Shown here in pieces: positions 40,593-50,761 of a stretch of 64,000 nt of DNA. The stretch lies in NCBI GenBank assembly GCA_964393405.1, contig CAYMTR010000003.1, forward strand, positions 62,001 through 126,000, given 5' to 3'. The notes under the pieces were generated by a model that searched no databases, was not told the DNA's origin, and was given only the letters and a program-made list of their open reading frames with translations. Each line of letters begins with the position of its first letter. The stretch's first letter is position 1. The translations under genes were made by a program, and so were the position numbers. Source of the DNA: CAYMTR01 sp964393405 (GTDB lineage Bacteria; Bacteroidota; Bacteroidia; Bacteroidales; Prolixibacteraceae).

Positions 40593-42071
40593 ATGTCAAA
40601 TTATTTCAATTCAATTCCTTTGCGTGTTCAATTAGATCAGCTAGGAAAATGTGATTTCATGGATAACTCTGAATTTTCAAACGGAGTAGATAAATTAAAA
40701 GGTAAGAAAATTGTTATTTTAGGTTGTGGAGCTCAGGGTTTTGCTCAAGGCTTAAATATGAGAGACAGTGGACTCGACATTTCATATGCTTTAAGGAAAA
40801 TTGAAATTGATGAAAAACAAATTTCTTATGTAAACGCATCTGAAAATGGATTTAAGGTAGGTACTTTTGAAGAGATTATTCCTACTGCGGATCTCGTTTT
40901 GAACCTAACACCAGACAAGTATCATACACCTGTTGTAAACGCAGCAATGCCTCTTATGAAGAAGGGATCATGTCTTTCATATTCTCATGGTTTTAACATT
41001 GTTGAAGAAGGCATTCAGATTCGTCCTGACATTACAGTTATTATGGTTGCACCCAAGTCTCCGGCATCTGAAGTAAGAGCTGAATTTCTTAGAGGTTTTG
41101 GAGTTCCTACATTAATTGCAGTGCATAGAGAAAATGATCCAAATGGTGACGGACTTGAAATAGCTAAAGCATATTGTGTTGCTACCGGAGGTCATAAAGC
41201 AGGTGTTTTACATTCTTCTTTTGTGGCTGAAGTGAAGTCAGACCTTATGGGAGAACAAACAATACTTTGTGGAGTATTACAGTCAGCTTCATTATTGTGT
41301 TTTGATAAAATGATTGAAAAAGGTATTAATCCTGAATATGCTTCAAAATTTGTTCAACACGGATGGGAAGTAGTTACAGAAGCTTTAAAGCTTGGTGGTA
41401 TTACTCATATGATGGATCGTTTAAGTAATCCAGCAAAAGTAGAATGTTACAAGCTTTCTGATGAACTTAAAAGAATTATGCGTCCTCTTTATGAGAAACA
41501 TATGGACAACATCATGAGTGGTGTTTTCTCTTCGACAATGATGGAAGACTGGAAAGTAGGCGATAAGGATTTACTAAAATGGAGAGCAGCAACAGCAGAA
41601 ACAGCGTTTGAAAAAACTCCTGCAGCTGCTACTGAAATAAGTGAACAAGAATACTTTGATAAAGGAACTTTAATGGTTGCTTTTATTAAAGCCGGAGTTG
41701 AATTGGCGTTTGAAGTAATGACTGAAACAGGCATTAAAGCAGAATCAGCTTATTATGAATCACTTCATGAAACACCTCTTATTGCAAATACTATTGCAAG
41801 GAAGAAGTTATATGAAATGAACCGCGTTATTTCAGATACCGCTGAATATGGTTGTTATTTGTTTGATCATGCATGCAGACCATTATTGGCTGATTTCATG
41901 AGCAAAATTGATGTAAATGTTATAGGTAAAAATTATAACGAAGGCAAAGACGGTCATGTTGATAATTTAGAACTTATTGCAATAAATGAAGAAATCCGCT
42001 ATCATGAAGTAGAAATAGTTGGAGCTGAATTGAGAAGTGCAATGGAAGCAATGAAAGCAATTATTAATTAG
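40593..42071 (+). CDS. ilvC: Ketol-acid reductoisomerase, class II (long form)
   Basis: 492 residues, the length of the E. coli-like duplicated form. It isomerises and reduces acetolactate/acetohydroxybutyrate with NADPH, between IlvBN and IlvD. The Rossmann motif KKIVILGCGAQGFAQGLNMRDSG is near residue 32, followed by SHGFNIV and two knotted C-terminal domains. It lies about 20 kb from ilvDBN under separate control; the 268-base upstream gap shows no leader terminator like that of ilvD. Confidence 0.97.
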   Translation: MSNYFNSIPLRVQLDQLGKCDFMDNSEFSNGVDKLKGKKIVILGCGAQGFAQGLNMRDSGLDISYALRKIEIDEKQISYVNASENGFKVGTFEEIIPTADLVLNLTPDKYHTPVVNAAMPLMKKGSCLSYSHGFNIVEEGIQIRPDITVIMVAPKSPASEVRAEFLRGFGVPTLIAVHRENDPNGDGLEIAKAYCVATGGHKAGVLHSSFVAEVKSDLMGEQTILCGVLQSASLLCFDKMIEKGINPEYASKFVQHGWEVVTEALKLGGITHMMDRLSNPAKVECYKLSDELKRIMRPLYEKHMDNIMSGVFSSTMMEDWKVGDKDLLKWRAATAETAFEKTPAAATEISEQEYFDKGTLMVAFIKAGVELAFEVMTETGIKAESAYYESLHETPLIANTIARKKLYEMNRVISDTAEYGCYLFDHACRPLLADFMSKIDVNVIGKNYNEGKDGHVDNLELIAINEEIRYHEVEIVGAELRSAMEAMKAIIN

Positions 42072-42090
42072 AACGATATATAAGTATTTA

Positions 42091-42123
42091 AAAAGCCCCA
42101 TCTACATCAGATGGGGCTTTTTT
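42091..42123. terminator. Bidirectional terminator between ilvC and miaB
   Basis: AAAAGCCCCATCT (42091-42103) pairs with AGATGGGGCTTTT (42109-42121), 13 pairs with a 5-base loop, with a T-tract on the plus side and an A-tract on the other. Confidence 0.92.
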
Positions 42124-42125
42124 AT

Positions 42126-43448
42126 TTAAATTTCCACCCCAATCAATGTGGTTTGAGTACATCTTTCAATCCTTACCTTAACAAAGTCGCCAATTTTTGT
42201 ATTTTGAGAAGGGAAAACTACGACCTTGTTTTGTTGAGTCCTGCCATAAAATTCTTCTTTAGATTTCTTTGATAAACCCTCGACCAGAACTTCAAATACT
42301 TTACCAATATCTTTTTTATTGTTTTCAAGAGATATTCTACTTTGCAATTTGATAATTCTTTCGAGCCTTTCAGATTTTATTTCTTCTGGAACATCATCCT
42401 TAAGATGTTTAGCAGCATAGGTTCCGGGTCTTTCAGAATATTTGAACATGAAAGCAGAATCAAATTTGACGATTTCCATAAGAGATAAAGTATCGAGAAA
42501 ATCTTCTTCTGTTTCAGAGCTAAATCCGCAAAAAACATCAGTGCTAAGCCCACAGTCAGGTATGATGGTTTTAATTGCTTCAATCCTCTTTAAATACCAT
42601 TCTCGGTCATATTTACGATTCATTAAATTAAGAATTTTTGTGCTTCCTGCTTGAAATGGTAAATGGATATGATTGCAGATATTAGAATGTTCAGAAATTA
42701 CTTTTAAAAGTTTATCCGAGATATCCTTTGGATGCGAAGTTGTAAATCTTATACGCATTTCCGGTCGATTTTCTGCTATCATTTTGAGCAGGTCTGGAAA
42801 TCTTACATTTTTACGGTCGTCAATTTCCCATTTATATGAATTAACATTCTGTCCGAGTAATGTTACTTCCTTATACCCACTTTTGTATAGGTCATTAACC
42901 TCATTAAGAATGTCGTTATAATCACGACTACGTTCTCTTCCTCTTGTATAAGGAACGATGCAATATGTACAGAAATTATTACATCCGCGTGTTATTGAGA
43001 CAAATCCGGTAACTGAATTTTTATTTATTCGAGCTGGAATAAGATTGTCGTATGTTTCATTGGTTGTCAGCTCTACGTTTATAGCTTCTTCTCCATTTTT
43101 GGCCTTATCGACAAGATAAGGCAGATCCCTGTATGAATCGGGGCCGGCAACTATGTCTACAACTTTCTTCTCAATTAACTCGTGAGCTAATCTTTCAGCC
43201 ATACAACCTATCATTCCTATTAATAGATTTTTATTTTTCTTTTTATAAGAATTGAAAAGGTTAAGTCTGCCCCATATTCTTTGTTCGGCATTATCTCTTA
43301 CTGAGCATGTATTTAGCAATATTATGTCCGCCTCTTTTTCATTTTCTGTTAATTCATAATCAACACTTGATAAAATCGCTGCTACAACCTCACTATCTGC
43401 CACATTCATTTGGCATCCGTATGTTTCTATATAAAATTTCTTAGTCAT
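42126..43448 (-). CDS. miaB: tRNA-2-methylthio-N6-dimethylallyladenosine synthase
   Basis: 440 residues. A radical SAM methylthiotransferase acting on i6A37 of tRNA. The N-terminal UPF0004 domain has the three auxiliary-cluster cysteines in TYGCQMN, NTCSVR and GCMAE. The radical SAM motif is CNNFCTYC, and a C-terminal TRAM domain is present (VEGLSKKSKEEFYGRTQQNKVVVF). It is a single gene ended by the terminator shared with ilvC. Confidence 0.96.
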   Translation of the reverse strand: MTKKFYIETYGCQMNVADSEVVAAILSSVDYELTENEKEADIILLNTCSVRDNAEQRIWGRLNLFNSYKKKNKNLLIGMIGCMAERLAHELIEKKVVDIVAGPDSYRDLPYLVDKAKNGEEAINVELTTNETYDNLIPARINKNSVTGFVSITRGCNNFCTYCIVPYTRGRERSRDYNDILNEVNDLYKSGYKEVTLLGQNVNSYKWEIDDRKNVRFPDLLKMIAENRPEMRIRFTTSHPKDISDKLLKVISEHSNICNHIHLPFQAGSTKILNLMNRKYDREWYLKRIEAIKTIIPDCGLSTDVFCGFSSETEEDFLDTLSLMEIVKFDSAFMFKYSERPGTYAAKHLKDDVPEEIKSERLERIIKLQSRISLENNKKDIGKVFEVLVEGLSKKSKEEFYGRTQQNKVVVFPSQNTKIGDFVKVRIERCTQTTLIGVEI

Positions 43449-43584
43449 CTGATTTAAAATTGAGTGGCAAATTTAATTTAGATTTACCAATAAACATTAT
43501 TCTGATAGAAAACGTTCATCTTTATAATAAGAATTTCATTTTAATAGTATTCAAAAAATAAGATAAATCTTGCATATGGACAAT

Positions 43585-43609
43585 AAAAAAGGCTCCAAAA
43601 GGAGCCTTT
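43585..43609 (-). terminator. Terminator of the nfeD-floA operon
   Basis: AAAGGCTCC (43588-43596) and GGAGCCTTT (43601-43609) form a nine-pair stem with a 4-base loop; in the minus-strand direction it ends in six U. It lies 22 bases after the floA stop. Confidence 0.88.
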
Positions 43610-43630
43610 GATTTTCGTTGGTCATTATAA

Positions 43631-44608
43631 TTATTCCTTCTTCTTGGGTTGATCTCCCGAGATGGAATCTCTCATATTAGTGTCGGATTCAATATTTTTA
43701 AATTTCATATAATCCATTATTCCTAAATTTCCTGAACGGAAAGCTTCCGAAATTGCCAGTGGAATTTGTGCTTCAGCTTCGATTACTTTAGCTCTTGCTT
43801 CTTGGGCTTTAGCTTTCATTTCCTGTTCAACAGCAACAGCCATTGCTCTTCTTTCTTCGGCTTTTGCTTGTGCAATATTCTTATCAGCTTCAGCTTGGTC
43901 CATTTGAAGGTAAGCACCTATGTTTTTACCTATGTCAATATCTGCTATATCAATTGAAAGAATTTCAAACGCTGTTCCAGCGTCAAGTCCTTTTTCTAAT
44001 ACAACTTTTGATATTGAATCAGGGTTCTCAAGGACAGATTTATGAGATTGAGAAGATCCAATCGAAGAAACGATGCCTTCACCAACCCTGGCTAAAACAG
44101 TTTCTTCTCCAGCACCTCCTACAAGTTGTTTGATACTGGCACGAACAGTAACCCGCGCTTTACAAATCAACTGAATTCCATCCTTTGCAACGGCGGATAC
44201 AGGAGGAGTATTGATAACCTTTGGATTAACAGACATTCTTACTGCTTCAAGAACATCCCTACCTGCAAGGTCAATTGCAGTAGCCATCTTGAAAGATAAA
44301 TCGATATTTGCTTTTTCAGCAGAAACAAGAGCGTGAACAACATTTTCAACATGCCCACCTGCAAGAAAGTGAGCTTCTAACTCATCTCTTTTTACTGTCG
44401 CTAAACCAGCTTTATGAGCTTCAATCATTGCCCTGACTATTGTTCCGGGTGGTACTTTTCTGAATCGCATAAGGAACAACTGTAAAAGTGAAATCCTTAC
44501 ACCTGATACTAAAGCTGAAAACCATATCCCTATTGGAACAAAATAGAGAAGTATGAAAAGCAAAATTATTGCACCGATGATTATCAGCATTGATGTTAAT
44601 TGAATCAT
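43631..44608 (-). CDS. floA: Flotillin-like protein FloA (YqfA family)
   Basis: 325 residues. An N-terminal membrane hairpin (IIIGAIILLFILLYFVPIGIWFSALVSGV) leads to an SPFH-type domain and a Gln/Glu/Ala-rich coiled coil (ADKNIAQAKAEERRAMAVAVEQEMKAKAQEARAKVIEAEAQ split over about 235-280). It would organise membrane microdomains. It is preceded by nfeD with a 6-base gap, the standard NfeD-flotillin pair. Confidence 0.93.
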   Translation of the reverse strand: MIQLTSMLIIIGAIILLFILLYFVPIGIWFSALVSGVRISLLQLFLMRFRKVPPGTIVRAMIEAHKAGLATVKRDELEAHFLAGGHVENVVHALVSAEKANIDLSFKMATAIDLAGRDVLEAVRMSVNPKVINTPPVSAVAKDGIQLICKARVTVRASIKQLVGGAGEETVLARVGEGIVSSIGSSQSHKSVLENPDSISKVVLEKGLDAGTAFEILSIDIADIDIGKNIGAYLQMDQAEADKNIAQAKAEERRAMAVAVEQEMKAKAQEARAKVIEAEAQIPLAISEAFRSGNLGIMDYMKFKNIESDTNMRDSISGDQPKKKE

Positions 44609-44614
44609 GATTTA

Positions 44615-45082
44615 TTATTTTAAGGGTTCTATAATTACGTTATTTCCTTCAATCTTTAGAACTTTAATTTTTGTGTGAGGGTCAACAAAAATTCCGTTAG
44701 TTCGGACTTCCAAAGTTATTCCATTTATTTTGGCCTTGCCTGCAGGCGCAAGACGACCGATTGTTTCTCCAATATCTCCCGGTTTAACTAAATCGTCTTC
44801 AACGTTTTTCATTTTACCATCAATATCTGTTTCGAGCATCATAGGCTTAACTGCTTTCCCTTTAAAAATGAAATACAAAAATAAGGGAACAATAATTAAA
44901 ATAGCTGATAATGTTATAATTCCAATTAGCGTCCCAAAAAATTTGAAGGCCAAAAAGACACAAATTGAAAAAGATATCAAGCAACCAATACCGGCAATGG
45001 ATATTCCAGGAATTAGTAAGAACTCAACTATCAGTAAAATAATTCCTAATAAAAACAGTAATATTAAAGAAATGATTTTCAT
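44615..45082 (-). CDS. NfeD family membrane protein
   Basis: 155 residues. Two to three N-terminal transmembrane helices (ISLILLFLLGIILLIVEFLLIP, GCLISFSICVFLAF, LIGIITLSAILIIVPLFLYFI) and a C-terminal OB-fold NfeD domain (GDIGETIGRLAPAGKAKINGITLEV). It is the short, protease-less form that works with flotillins. It lies directly upstream of floA. Confidence 0.9.
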   Translation of the reverse strand: MKIISLILLFLLGIILLIVEFLLIPGISIAGIGCLISFSICVFLAFKFFGTLIGIITLSAILIIVPLFLYFIFKGKAVKPMMLETDIDGKMKNVEDDLVKPGDIGETIGRLAPAGKAKINGITLEVRTNGIFVDPHTKIKVLKIEGNNVIIEPLK

Positions 45083-45123
45083 TTTCTAATAGTTTATAGT
45101 GGTATAAAATGTTTCAGTTTTCA

Positions 45124-46587
45124 TTACTTCATATATTGTTTGGCTTCATTGAATGAAAGCTTTTTTCCATCTTTAAAGATAATAATAAATGCGTCTTTTA
45201 TGCTTTCTTTTCTAACTTGGTCTTGTAGTTTTACAGCATCTTTGAAATTAGTCACTTCGCCAATTGTATAATAAGTTATTTTTTTCTCATCTGTGTAGGT
45301 GTCTATTTTCCTTAGAACAGATAATTTTTTAAACAAATTTTTGGAAGCTGGTGGTAATTCAGTTTTAAAAGCACCGATTTGTATTTTATAAACTACTTCA
45401 TTTTCCGGTTTTGTAATAATCTCATCTTCAATAGGAGTTTCAACTGTTAAGTCTTCTTGTTCTAAATTTTTCTCATTAACAATAATCGTTAAGGAGTCAG
45501 AAGTCTCTTTATTCTCAAATTCAAGTTCGGTTTTTTTAGTTTCAAGCGAAACTTGTATTGAGTCATTTTCCTTTTTTATTTTGTTTCTTTCATCAACATG
45601 GATAGTCTGCCAAAAGGAATTTTCAGATTCCCTTGACTTTAGGAATTCATCATCTGTTAATCTTTTTAGATCAAAGATTTCTATTTCAAGACCAAGGACT
45701 TGATTTGACAATTGGTTTTTAATATCAAATGATTCAGCTGACTCATACTTTTTTCTTAATTCATTAGTTTTTTCAACCAATGTTGTCAATTCTTTTGAAT
45801 ATTCCCATCCGTTAAGAAAATGGGATTTACCTTTTATCGTTCTGAATTGATTAAATTTTAAGTAAACTATCCCGGTTGATATATTAAAGTTAATTATTGA
45901 GTCTATCAGCTCTTGTGGTAAGGTTACAGTATCGAGTTTATTGTCTTTCAACAAAACGATCTTGTCAGAAGAGGTAGATGTGTTTACATTTTCAACGGGG
46001 GTGTTTGTTTCAATAAAACCGTTAATGGGAGGTGTTGTTTCAGTGATAATTGAATCTGGCAGTTGGGTAGAGCTTATTATTGTATTCGTGTCTTTAGAAA
46101 CAAGTGAATCTTTTGGTGTTGTTTCATAAGTTACTTTTTCAAAAGGGTTAATTCTTTTAATCGACAGCTTATGTAATTCCTTTACACCTGAATCCTTAAT
46201 ATCTCTCTTTTTTGCCTTATTAAGGAACATTTGATAGTATGAATTTGAAAGTTGAAACTGATTTAAGGCATGATAGTTTTTTCCAATAAAGAAATTTATA
46301 TCTAAAGGTACATCTCCCTTTGATGCTAATAAAAGAAGCTTTGAATTTTCAATGTTGAATTGTCCTGTTTCAATAAAACATACTCCGAGGTAATATAAAA
46401 TATTTTTATTGTCAGGATATTTCTTGTAGGCTTCCTGAAAATAAGGAAGAGCTTCAGTGAAATTTTGAGATTCAAATAATAATATTGCTTTTTCATTTTC
46501 ATTTTGACCAAATGAATTTAATGAGATCAAAATGAAAACTAATATAGATAAGAAATTGTTTTTATGTATTATTTTATATTCTGTCAT
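45124..46587 (-). CDS. Exported TPR protein with C-terminal SPOR domain
   Basis: 487 residues with a signal peptide (NFLSILVFILISLNSFGQ). TPR-like repeats occupy about 30-130 (AILLFESQNFTEALPYFQEAYKKYPDNKNILYYLG). A long Asp/Ser/Thr/Glu-rich low-complexity middle with repeated E-T-P patterns follows, then a SPOR domain in the last 90 residues (VYKIQIGAFKTELPPASKNLF...), which binds denuded glycan strands at division sites. The end INEAKQ-like SFNEAKQYMK recalls the amidase C-terminus at 32022. Likely a periplasmic envelope or division factor; function unproved. Confidence 0.8.
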   Translation of the reverse strand: MTEYKIIHKNNFLSILVFILISLNSFGQNENEKAILLFESQNFTEALPYFQEAYKKYPDNKNILYYLGVCFIETGQFNIENSKLLLLASKGDVPLDINFFIGKNYHALNQFQLSNSYYQMFLNKAKKRDIKDSGVKELHKLSIKRINPFEKVTYETTPKDSLVSKDTNTIISSTQLPDSIITETTPPINGFIETNTPVENVNTSTSSDKIVLLKDNKLDTVTLPQELIDSIINFNISTGIVYLKFNQFRTIKGKSHFLNGWEYSKELTTLVEKTNELRKKYESAESFDIKNQLSNQVLGLEIEIFDLKRLTDDEFLKSRESENSFWQTIHVDERNKIKKENDSIQVSLETKKTELEFENKETSDSLTIIVNEKNLEQEDLTVETPIEDEIITKPENEVVYKIQIGAFKTELPPASKNLFKKLSVLRKIDTYTDEKKITYYTIGEVTNFKDAVKLQDQVRKESIKDAFIIIFKDGKKLSFNEAKQYMK

Positions 46588-46703
46588 TTAAAGTAGGAAA
46601 CGATGATTTGTTAAATTTAATAAATGTATCCGGCAAAAATAATTTTAAAGTAAGCAATTTGACTAAATTTAATCGATAAATAAATTGTAAAAAAACAAAA
46701 ACT

Positions 46704-47162
46704 ATGATTATACTTAAAATTGGTGATTTGGCTCCACAATTTACCGGGGTTAATCAAAATAATGAAGAAATTTCATCATCAGATTTTAGAGGGAAGAAAG
46801 TTATTTTATACTTTTATCCCAAGGATAACACCTCAGGATGTACAGCTGAAGCCTGTAATTTAAATGATAATTATCAATTCTGGATCAACAAAGGTTTTGA
46901 AGTGATAGGTGTCAGTCCTGATAGTAGTGCCTCACACAAAAAGTTTGCTGAAAAATACAATCTAGGGTTTAACCTAATCGCTGACCCTGAAAAAAAGATT
47001 CTTGAATCTTATGGCGTATGGGGTGAGAAGAAAATGTACGGTAAATCTTATATGGGAGTATTAAGAACGACCTTTATAATCGATGAAAAAGGTTTAATAG
47101 TAGAAATAATTGAAAAAGTTGATACAAAAAATCATTCAGATCAAATTTTTAAAACGTTGTAA
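46704..47162 (+). CDS. bcp: Thioredoxin-dependent peroxiredoxin (Bcp/PrxQ)
   Basis: 152 residues. Peroxidatic Cys46 and resolving Cys51 in SGCTAEAC give the atypical PrxQ arrangement; YFYPKDNTSGC and the catalytic Arg in LRTTFIID are present. It reduces peroxides using thioredoxin. recA starts 3 bases after the stop, so the two are co-transcribed. Confidence 0.95.
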   Translation: MIILKIGDLAPQFTGVNQNNEEISSSDFRGKKVILYFYPKDNTSGCTAEACNLNDNYQFWINKGFEVIGVSPDSSASHKKFAEKYNLGFNLIADPEKKILESYGVWGEKKMYGKSYMGVLRTTFIIDEKGLIVEIIEKVDTKNHSDQIFKTL

Positions 47163-47165
47163 ATA

Positions 47166-48194
47166 ATGGAAGAAGAAAAATCAAAAGTCAACAAGGAAAA
47201 GTTAAAAGCTCTACAACTGACGATGGACAAAATTGACAAGTCGTACGGTAAGGGTTCAATTATGAGAATGGGCGATAAGCCAGTTGAAAATGTTCCTGCT
47301 ATTTCTTCAGGATCTATTGGACTAAATATTGCAATGGGGGTTGGTGGATACCCTAAAGGACGAATAATTGAGATCTACGGTCCTGAATCATCAGGTAAAA
47401 CTACTTTGGCGATTCATGCAATTGCAGAAGCTCAAAAAGCAGGAGGTATTGCTGCAATTATTGATGCGGAACATGCTTTTGATCCAACATATGCTCATAA
47501 GCTTGGCGTTGATACCGATGAATTGTTAATATCTCAGCCAGATAACGGTGAGCAAGCTCTTGAAATTGCTGATAATCTTATTCGTTCGGGGGCTATTGAT
47601 ATTATTGTAATTGACTCAGTTGCCGCTTTAACTCCAAAAGCTGAAATTGAAGGAGACATGGGTGATTCAAGAATGGGTCTTCAAGCCCGATTGATGTCTC
47701 AAGCATTAAGAAAATTGACTGCAAATATTAATAAAACTAAAACTTGCTGCATCTTTATCAATCAGCTCAGGGAAAAGATTGGTGTAATGTTTGGTAATCC
47801 TGAAACTACTACAGGAGGAAATGCTCTTAAATTTTATGCTTCAGTTAGGTTAGATATTCGTAAGATAGGCCAGGTTAAAGATGGTGAAGAAGCCTTAGGT
47901 AATCATACAAGGGTTAAAGTAGTTAAAAATAAAGTGGCACCTCCATTCAAAAAAGCTGAATTTGATATAATGTTTGGAGAAGGAATATCAAAGACCGGTG
48001 AAATTGTAGACCTCGGTGTTGAGCTTAATATTATTAAGAAAAGCGGATCATGGTTCAGTTATGGCGAAACTAAACTTGGGCAAGGTAGAGAAGGCGTCAA
48101 AAGTTTAATGAAAGATAATCCAGAGCTTGCACTGGAACTTGAAAACAAAATAATGGAAGCGTTATCAACGACAGCAATTACTACGGAATCGTAG
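47166..48194 (+). CDS. recA: Recombinase RecA
   Basis: 342 residues. The ATP-binding core has GPESSGKTTLAIHA (Walker A) and IIVIDSVAAL (Walker B), with the DNA-binding loop region MGLQARLMSQALRKLT and INQLREKIGVMFGNPETTTGG. It acts in recombination and SOS induction. No intein. It follows bcp by 3 bases and is ended by a strong terminator. Confidence 0.98.
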   Translation: MEEEKSKVNKEKLKALQLTMDKIDKSYGKGSIMRMGDKPVENVPAISSGSIGLNIAMGVGGYPKGRIIEIYGPESSGKTTLAIHAIAEAQKAGGIAAIIDAEHAFDPTYAHKLGVDTDELLISQPDNGEQALEIADNLIRSGAIDIIVIDSVAALTPKAEIEGDMGDSRMGLQARLMSQALRKLTANINKTKTCCIFINQLREKIGVMFGNPETTTGGNALKFYASVRLDIRKIGQVKDGEEALGNHTRVKVVKNKVAPPFKKAEFDIMFGEGISKTGEIVDLGVELNIIKKSGSWFSYGETKLGQGREGVKSLMKDNPELALELENKIMEALSTTAITTES

Positions 48195-48222
48195 TTGATT
48201 AATAAAATATTATTACTTTACT

Positions 48223-48265
48223 ATCTTTCCGGACAAAACGTTATAATCCGGAAAGATTTTTTTTT
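48223..48265 (+). terminator. Terminator after recA
   Basis: ATCTTTCCGGA (48223-48233) pairs with TCCGGAAAGAT (48247-48257), eleven perfect pairs with a 13-base loop, followed by nine T. Confidence 0.92.
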
Positions 48266-48326
48266 ATTCGTATATATCATTTTCAGATTAAAATTAAAAA
48301 TTAATTAAAACTAATTATTTACTAAA

Positions 48327-50753
48327 ATGAAGGTTCTCAAATTTGGCGGAACTTCAGTAGGAAGTGTTCAAAACTTACTGAAAGTTAAAGAGATTGTTAA
48401 TAGTCAGAACGATGACATAGTAGTTGTTGTTTCAGCCTTTGGAGGTATCACCGATAAGATTCTCTCAATGGCTAAAACCGCTGCTTTAACAAATACCTTC
48501 ACCGAGAAAGAAATAACGGAAGTCACAATCCGCCATATGGACGCTGTTAACTCTTTACTTAAAGGTGAAACCAGAATTAGTGTTAAGAAACAAATTCAGG
48601 AAAAGATTGACGAATTGAGTGGTCTTATCAGAGGTGTCTCACTTATTGGAGAGTTGACAGATAAAACTCTTGATAGGATTGGAGGATTGGGAGAAATTCT
48701 TTCATCTACCATTATTGCTCCATTTCTAAATGCAAAATGGTTCAACAGTAGTGAATTAATTAAAACTGATAGTAATTTTGTTAAAGCTTCTGTTGATTTT
48801 GATTTATCAAATAAACTTATTGGTGAGGCATTTAAGGATTTTAAAGGACTTGCTGTTGTTCCTGGTTTTGTTTCGTCAAATACTAAGGGTGAATTAACAA
48901 CTTTAGGCCGTGGCGGATCAGACTATTCAGCAGCTATTTATGCAGCTGCACTTAACGCATCAGCATTAGAAATATGGACAGATGTTGATGGATTTATGAC
49001 TGCTGATCCCCGTGTAATAAGCAAAGCTTACACAATAAATTATCTTACTTATTCCGAAGCGATGGAACTATCCCACTTTGGCGCAAAGGTCCTTTTTCCT
49101 CCAACAATATTACCTGTATTCAGAAAAAAGATTCCTGTCTGGATTAAAAATACAACTAAGCCTAAAGAGCCGGGAACATTAATCGGATACGAAAAAAGAA
49201 ACGGAAGTACTCAGATTATTAAAGGGATTTCTTCTATTTCCGATATTTCACTTCTCACTCTACAGGGTGCTGGAATGGTAGGCGTAACAGGTATTTCAAT
49301 GAGGTTGTTTACTTCTCTGGCAAAAGAAAATATAAATGTTATTCTGATTTCTCAAGCTTCATCTGAGAATTCAATCTCTATTGCAGTGCATACAAGCTTG
49401 TCTGTAAAAGCTGCAAATGCAATAAACACAGATTTTGAGTTTGAGATTAATAATGGTCTTGTAAATAGGGTTAAAATTGAGGACGATCTTTCTATTGTAG
49501 CTATTGTTGGGGAAAATATGAAAGAAAGTTCCGGAATTGCAGGTAAGTTATTTAATATTATTGGTAAGAATGGAGTTAACGTTAGAGCCATTGCTCAAGG
49601 TGCTTCTGAATTGAATATTTCATGGGTGGTTAAAACTTCTGATTTAAGGAAGACCTTAAACGTTATTCACGAAGGGTTCTTTCTTACCACTTATAAAGAA
49701 TTAAATCTTTTTCTTATTGGCATTGGGACTGTTGGAGGAAACTTAATTCAACAATTGAAGCTGCAACAAGAAAAGCTCTTTATTAATAAAAGATTGAAAT
49801 TGAAACTGGTAAGCATATCTAACAGTAAAAAGATGTTTTTTAACCGAGATGGAATTGATCTTGAAAATTACTTGTCGTTGCTTAAATATTCTGACCTAAA
49901 ATCTGACTTTAAAGATTTTGTAGACATAATGACAAGTATGAATATTTTCAATTCAGTTTTTATTGATTGTACTGCAAATGAGTCTCTGGCTAATTTTTAT
50001 CAGCAAATTTTAGAATCTAATATTTCAATTGTCGCTGCGAACAAGGTTGCTGCTTCATCTGAATTCTTCAAATATAAGTTATTGAAGGAAACAGCTTTGA
50101 AAAAAGGAGTTAAATTCCACTTTGAAACCAATGTTGGTGCCGGATTACCAATAATTTCGACTATTAAGGATCTTACAAATAGTGGAGATCAAATTTTGAA
50201 GATTCAGGCAGTATTATCAGGTACTATTAATTACATTTTTAATACTTTAAGTGAGGATATACCCTTCAGTAAGGCTGTTGAAATGTCAAAAAAGGCCGGT
50301 TATTCAGAACCTGATCCCAGAATAGATTTAAGTGGGAAAGATGTGGTCAGGAAGATTCTAATTCTGGCAAGAGAGGCTGGTTATGAAGTAGAAGAAACTC
50401 AAGTCGAGGTAGAGAACTTTATTCCAGAAGAGTTGTTTAAAGTAAGCATTAACGAGTTTTGGAATAAAATTAAAGATTTAGATTGTAGGTTTGAAGATCT
50501 CAGGAAAAGTGCTGAATCAGAAAATAAGAAATTCAGATTTGTTGCCTCCTACGAAAATGGAAATTCAAAAGTTTCATTACAAGCAGTTGATAGGAATTCT
50601 CCTTTTTATGATCTGGAAGGTAGTAATAATGTAATCCTGTTGACAACTGAAAGATATAATGCTTATCCGATGCAGATAAAAGGATATGGAGCGGGGGCAG
50701 ATGTAACTGCAGCAGGTGTTTTTGCTGATATAATTAGAATAGCTAACATTTAA
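48327..50753 (+). CDS. thrA: Bifunctional aspartate kinase / homoserine dehydrogenase I
   Basis: 808 residues. An N-terminal kinase (KVLKFGGTSVGSVQNL, TDVDGFMTADPR), a central pair of ACT domains (about 310-460) and a C-terminal homoserine dehydrogenase with NAD-binding LFLIGIGTVGGNLIQQL and ANKVA, GAGLPIIST, GTINYIFNTL. It provides aspartyl phosphate and homoserine, probably with threonine feedback. It starts a plus-strand run thrA, acetolactate decarboxylase, apgM with gaps of 8-12 bases. Confidence 0.97.
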   Translation: MKVLKFGGTSVGSVQNLLKVKEIVNSQNDDIVVVVSAFGGITDKILSMAKTAALTNTFTEKEITEVTIRHMDAVNSLLKGETRISVKKQIQEKIDELSGLIRGVSLIGELTDKTLDRIGGLGEILSSTIIAPFLNAKWFNSSELIKTDSNFVKASVDFDLSNKLIGEAFKDFKGLAVVPGFVSSNTKGELTTLGRGGSDYSAAIYAAALNASALEIWTDVDGFMTADPRVISKAYTINYLTYSEAMELSHFGAKVLFPPTILPVFRKKIPVWIKNTTKPKEPGTLIGYEKRNGSTQIIKGISSISDISLLTLQGAGMVGVTGISMRLFTSLAKENINVILISQASSENSISIAVHTSLSVKAANAINTDFEFEINNGLVNRVKIEDDLSIVAIVGENMKESSGIAGKLFNIIGKNGVNVRAIAQGASELNISWVVKTSDLRKTLNVIHEGFFLTTYKELNLFLIGIGTVGGNLIQQLKLQQEKLFINKRLKLKLVSISNSKKMFFNRDGIDLENYLSLLKYSDLKSDFKDFVDIMTSMNIFNSVFIDCTANESLANFYQQILESNISIVAANKVAASSEFFKYKLLKETALKKGVKFHFETNVGAGLPIISTIKDLTNSGDQILKIQAVLSGTINYIFNTLSEDIPFSKAVEMSKKAGYSEPDPRIDLSGKDVVRKILILAREAGYEVEETQVEVENFIPEELFKVSINEFWNKIKDLDCRFEDLRKSAESENKKFRFVASYENGNSKVSLQAVDRNSPFYDLEGSNNVILLTTERYNAYPMQIKGYGAGADVTAAGVFADIIRIANI

Positions 50754-50761
50754 TTGATTTT

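Noticed and set aside
48195..48326. Attenuator before thrA
   Set aside because: The hairpin there belongs to recA termination; no Thr/Ile-rich leader ORF or alternative pairing was found after it.
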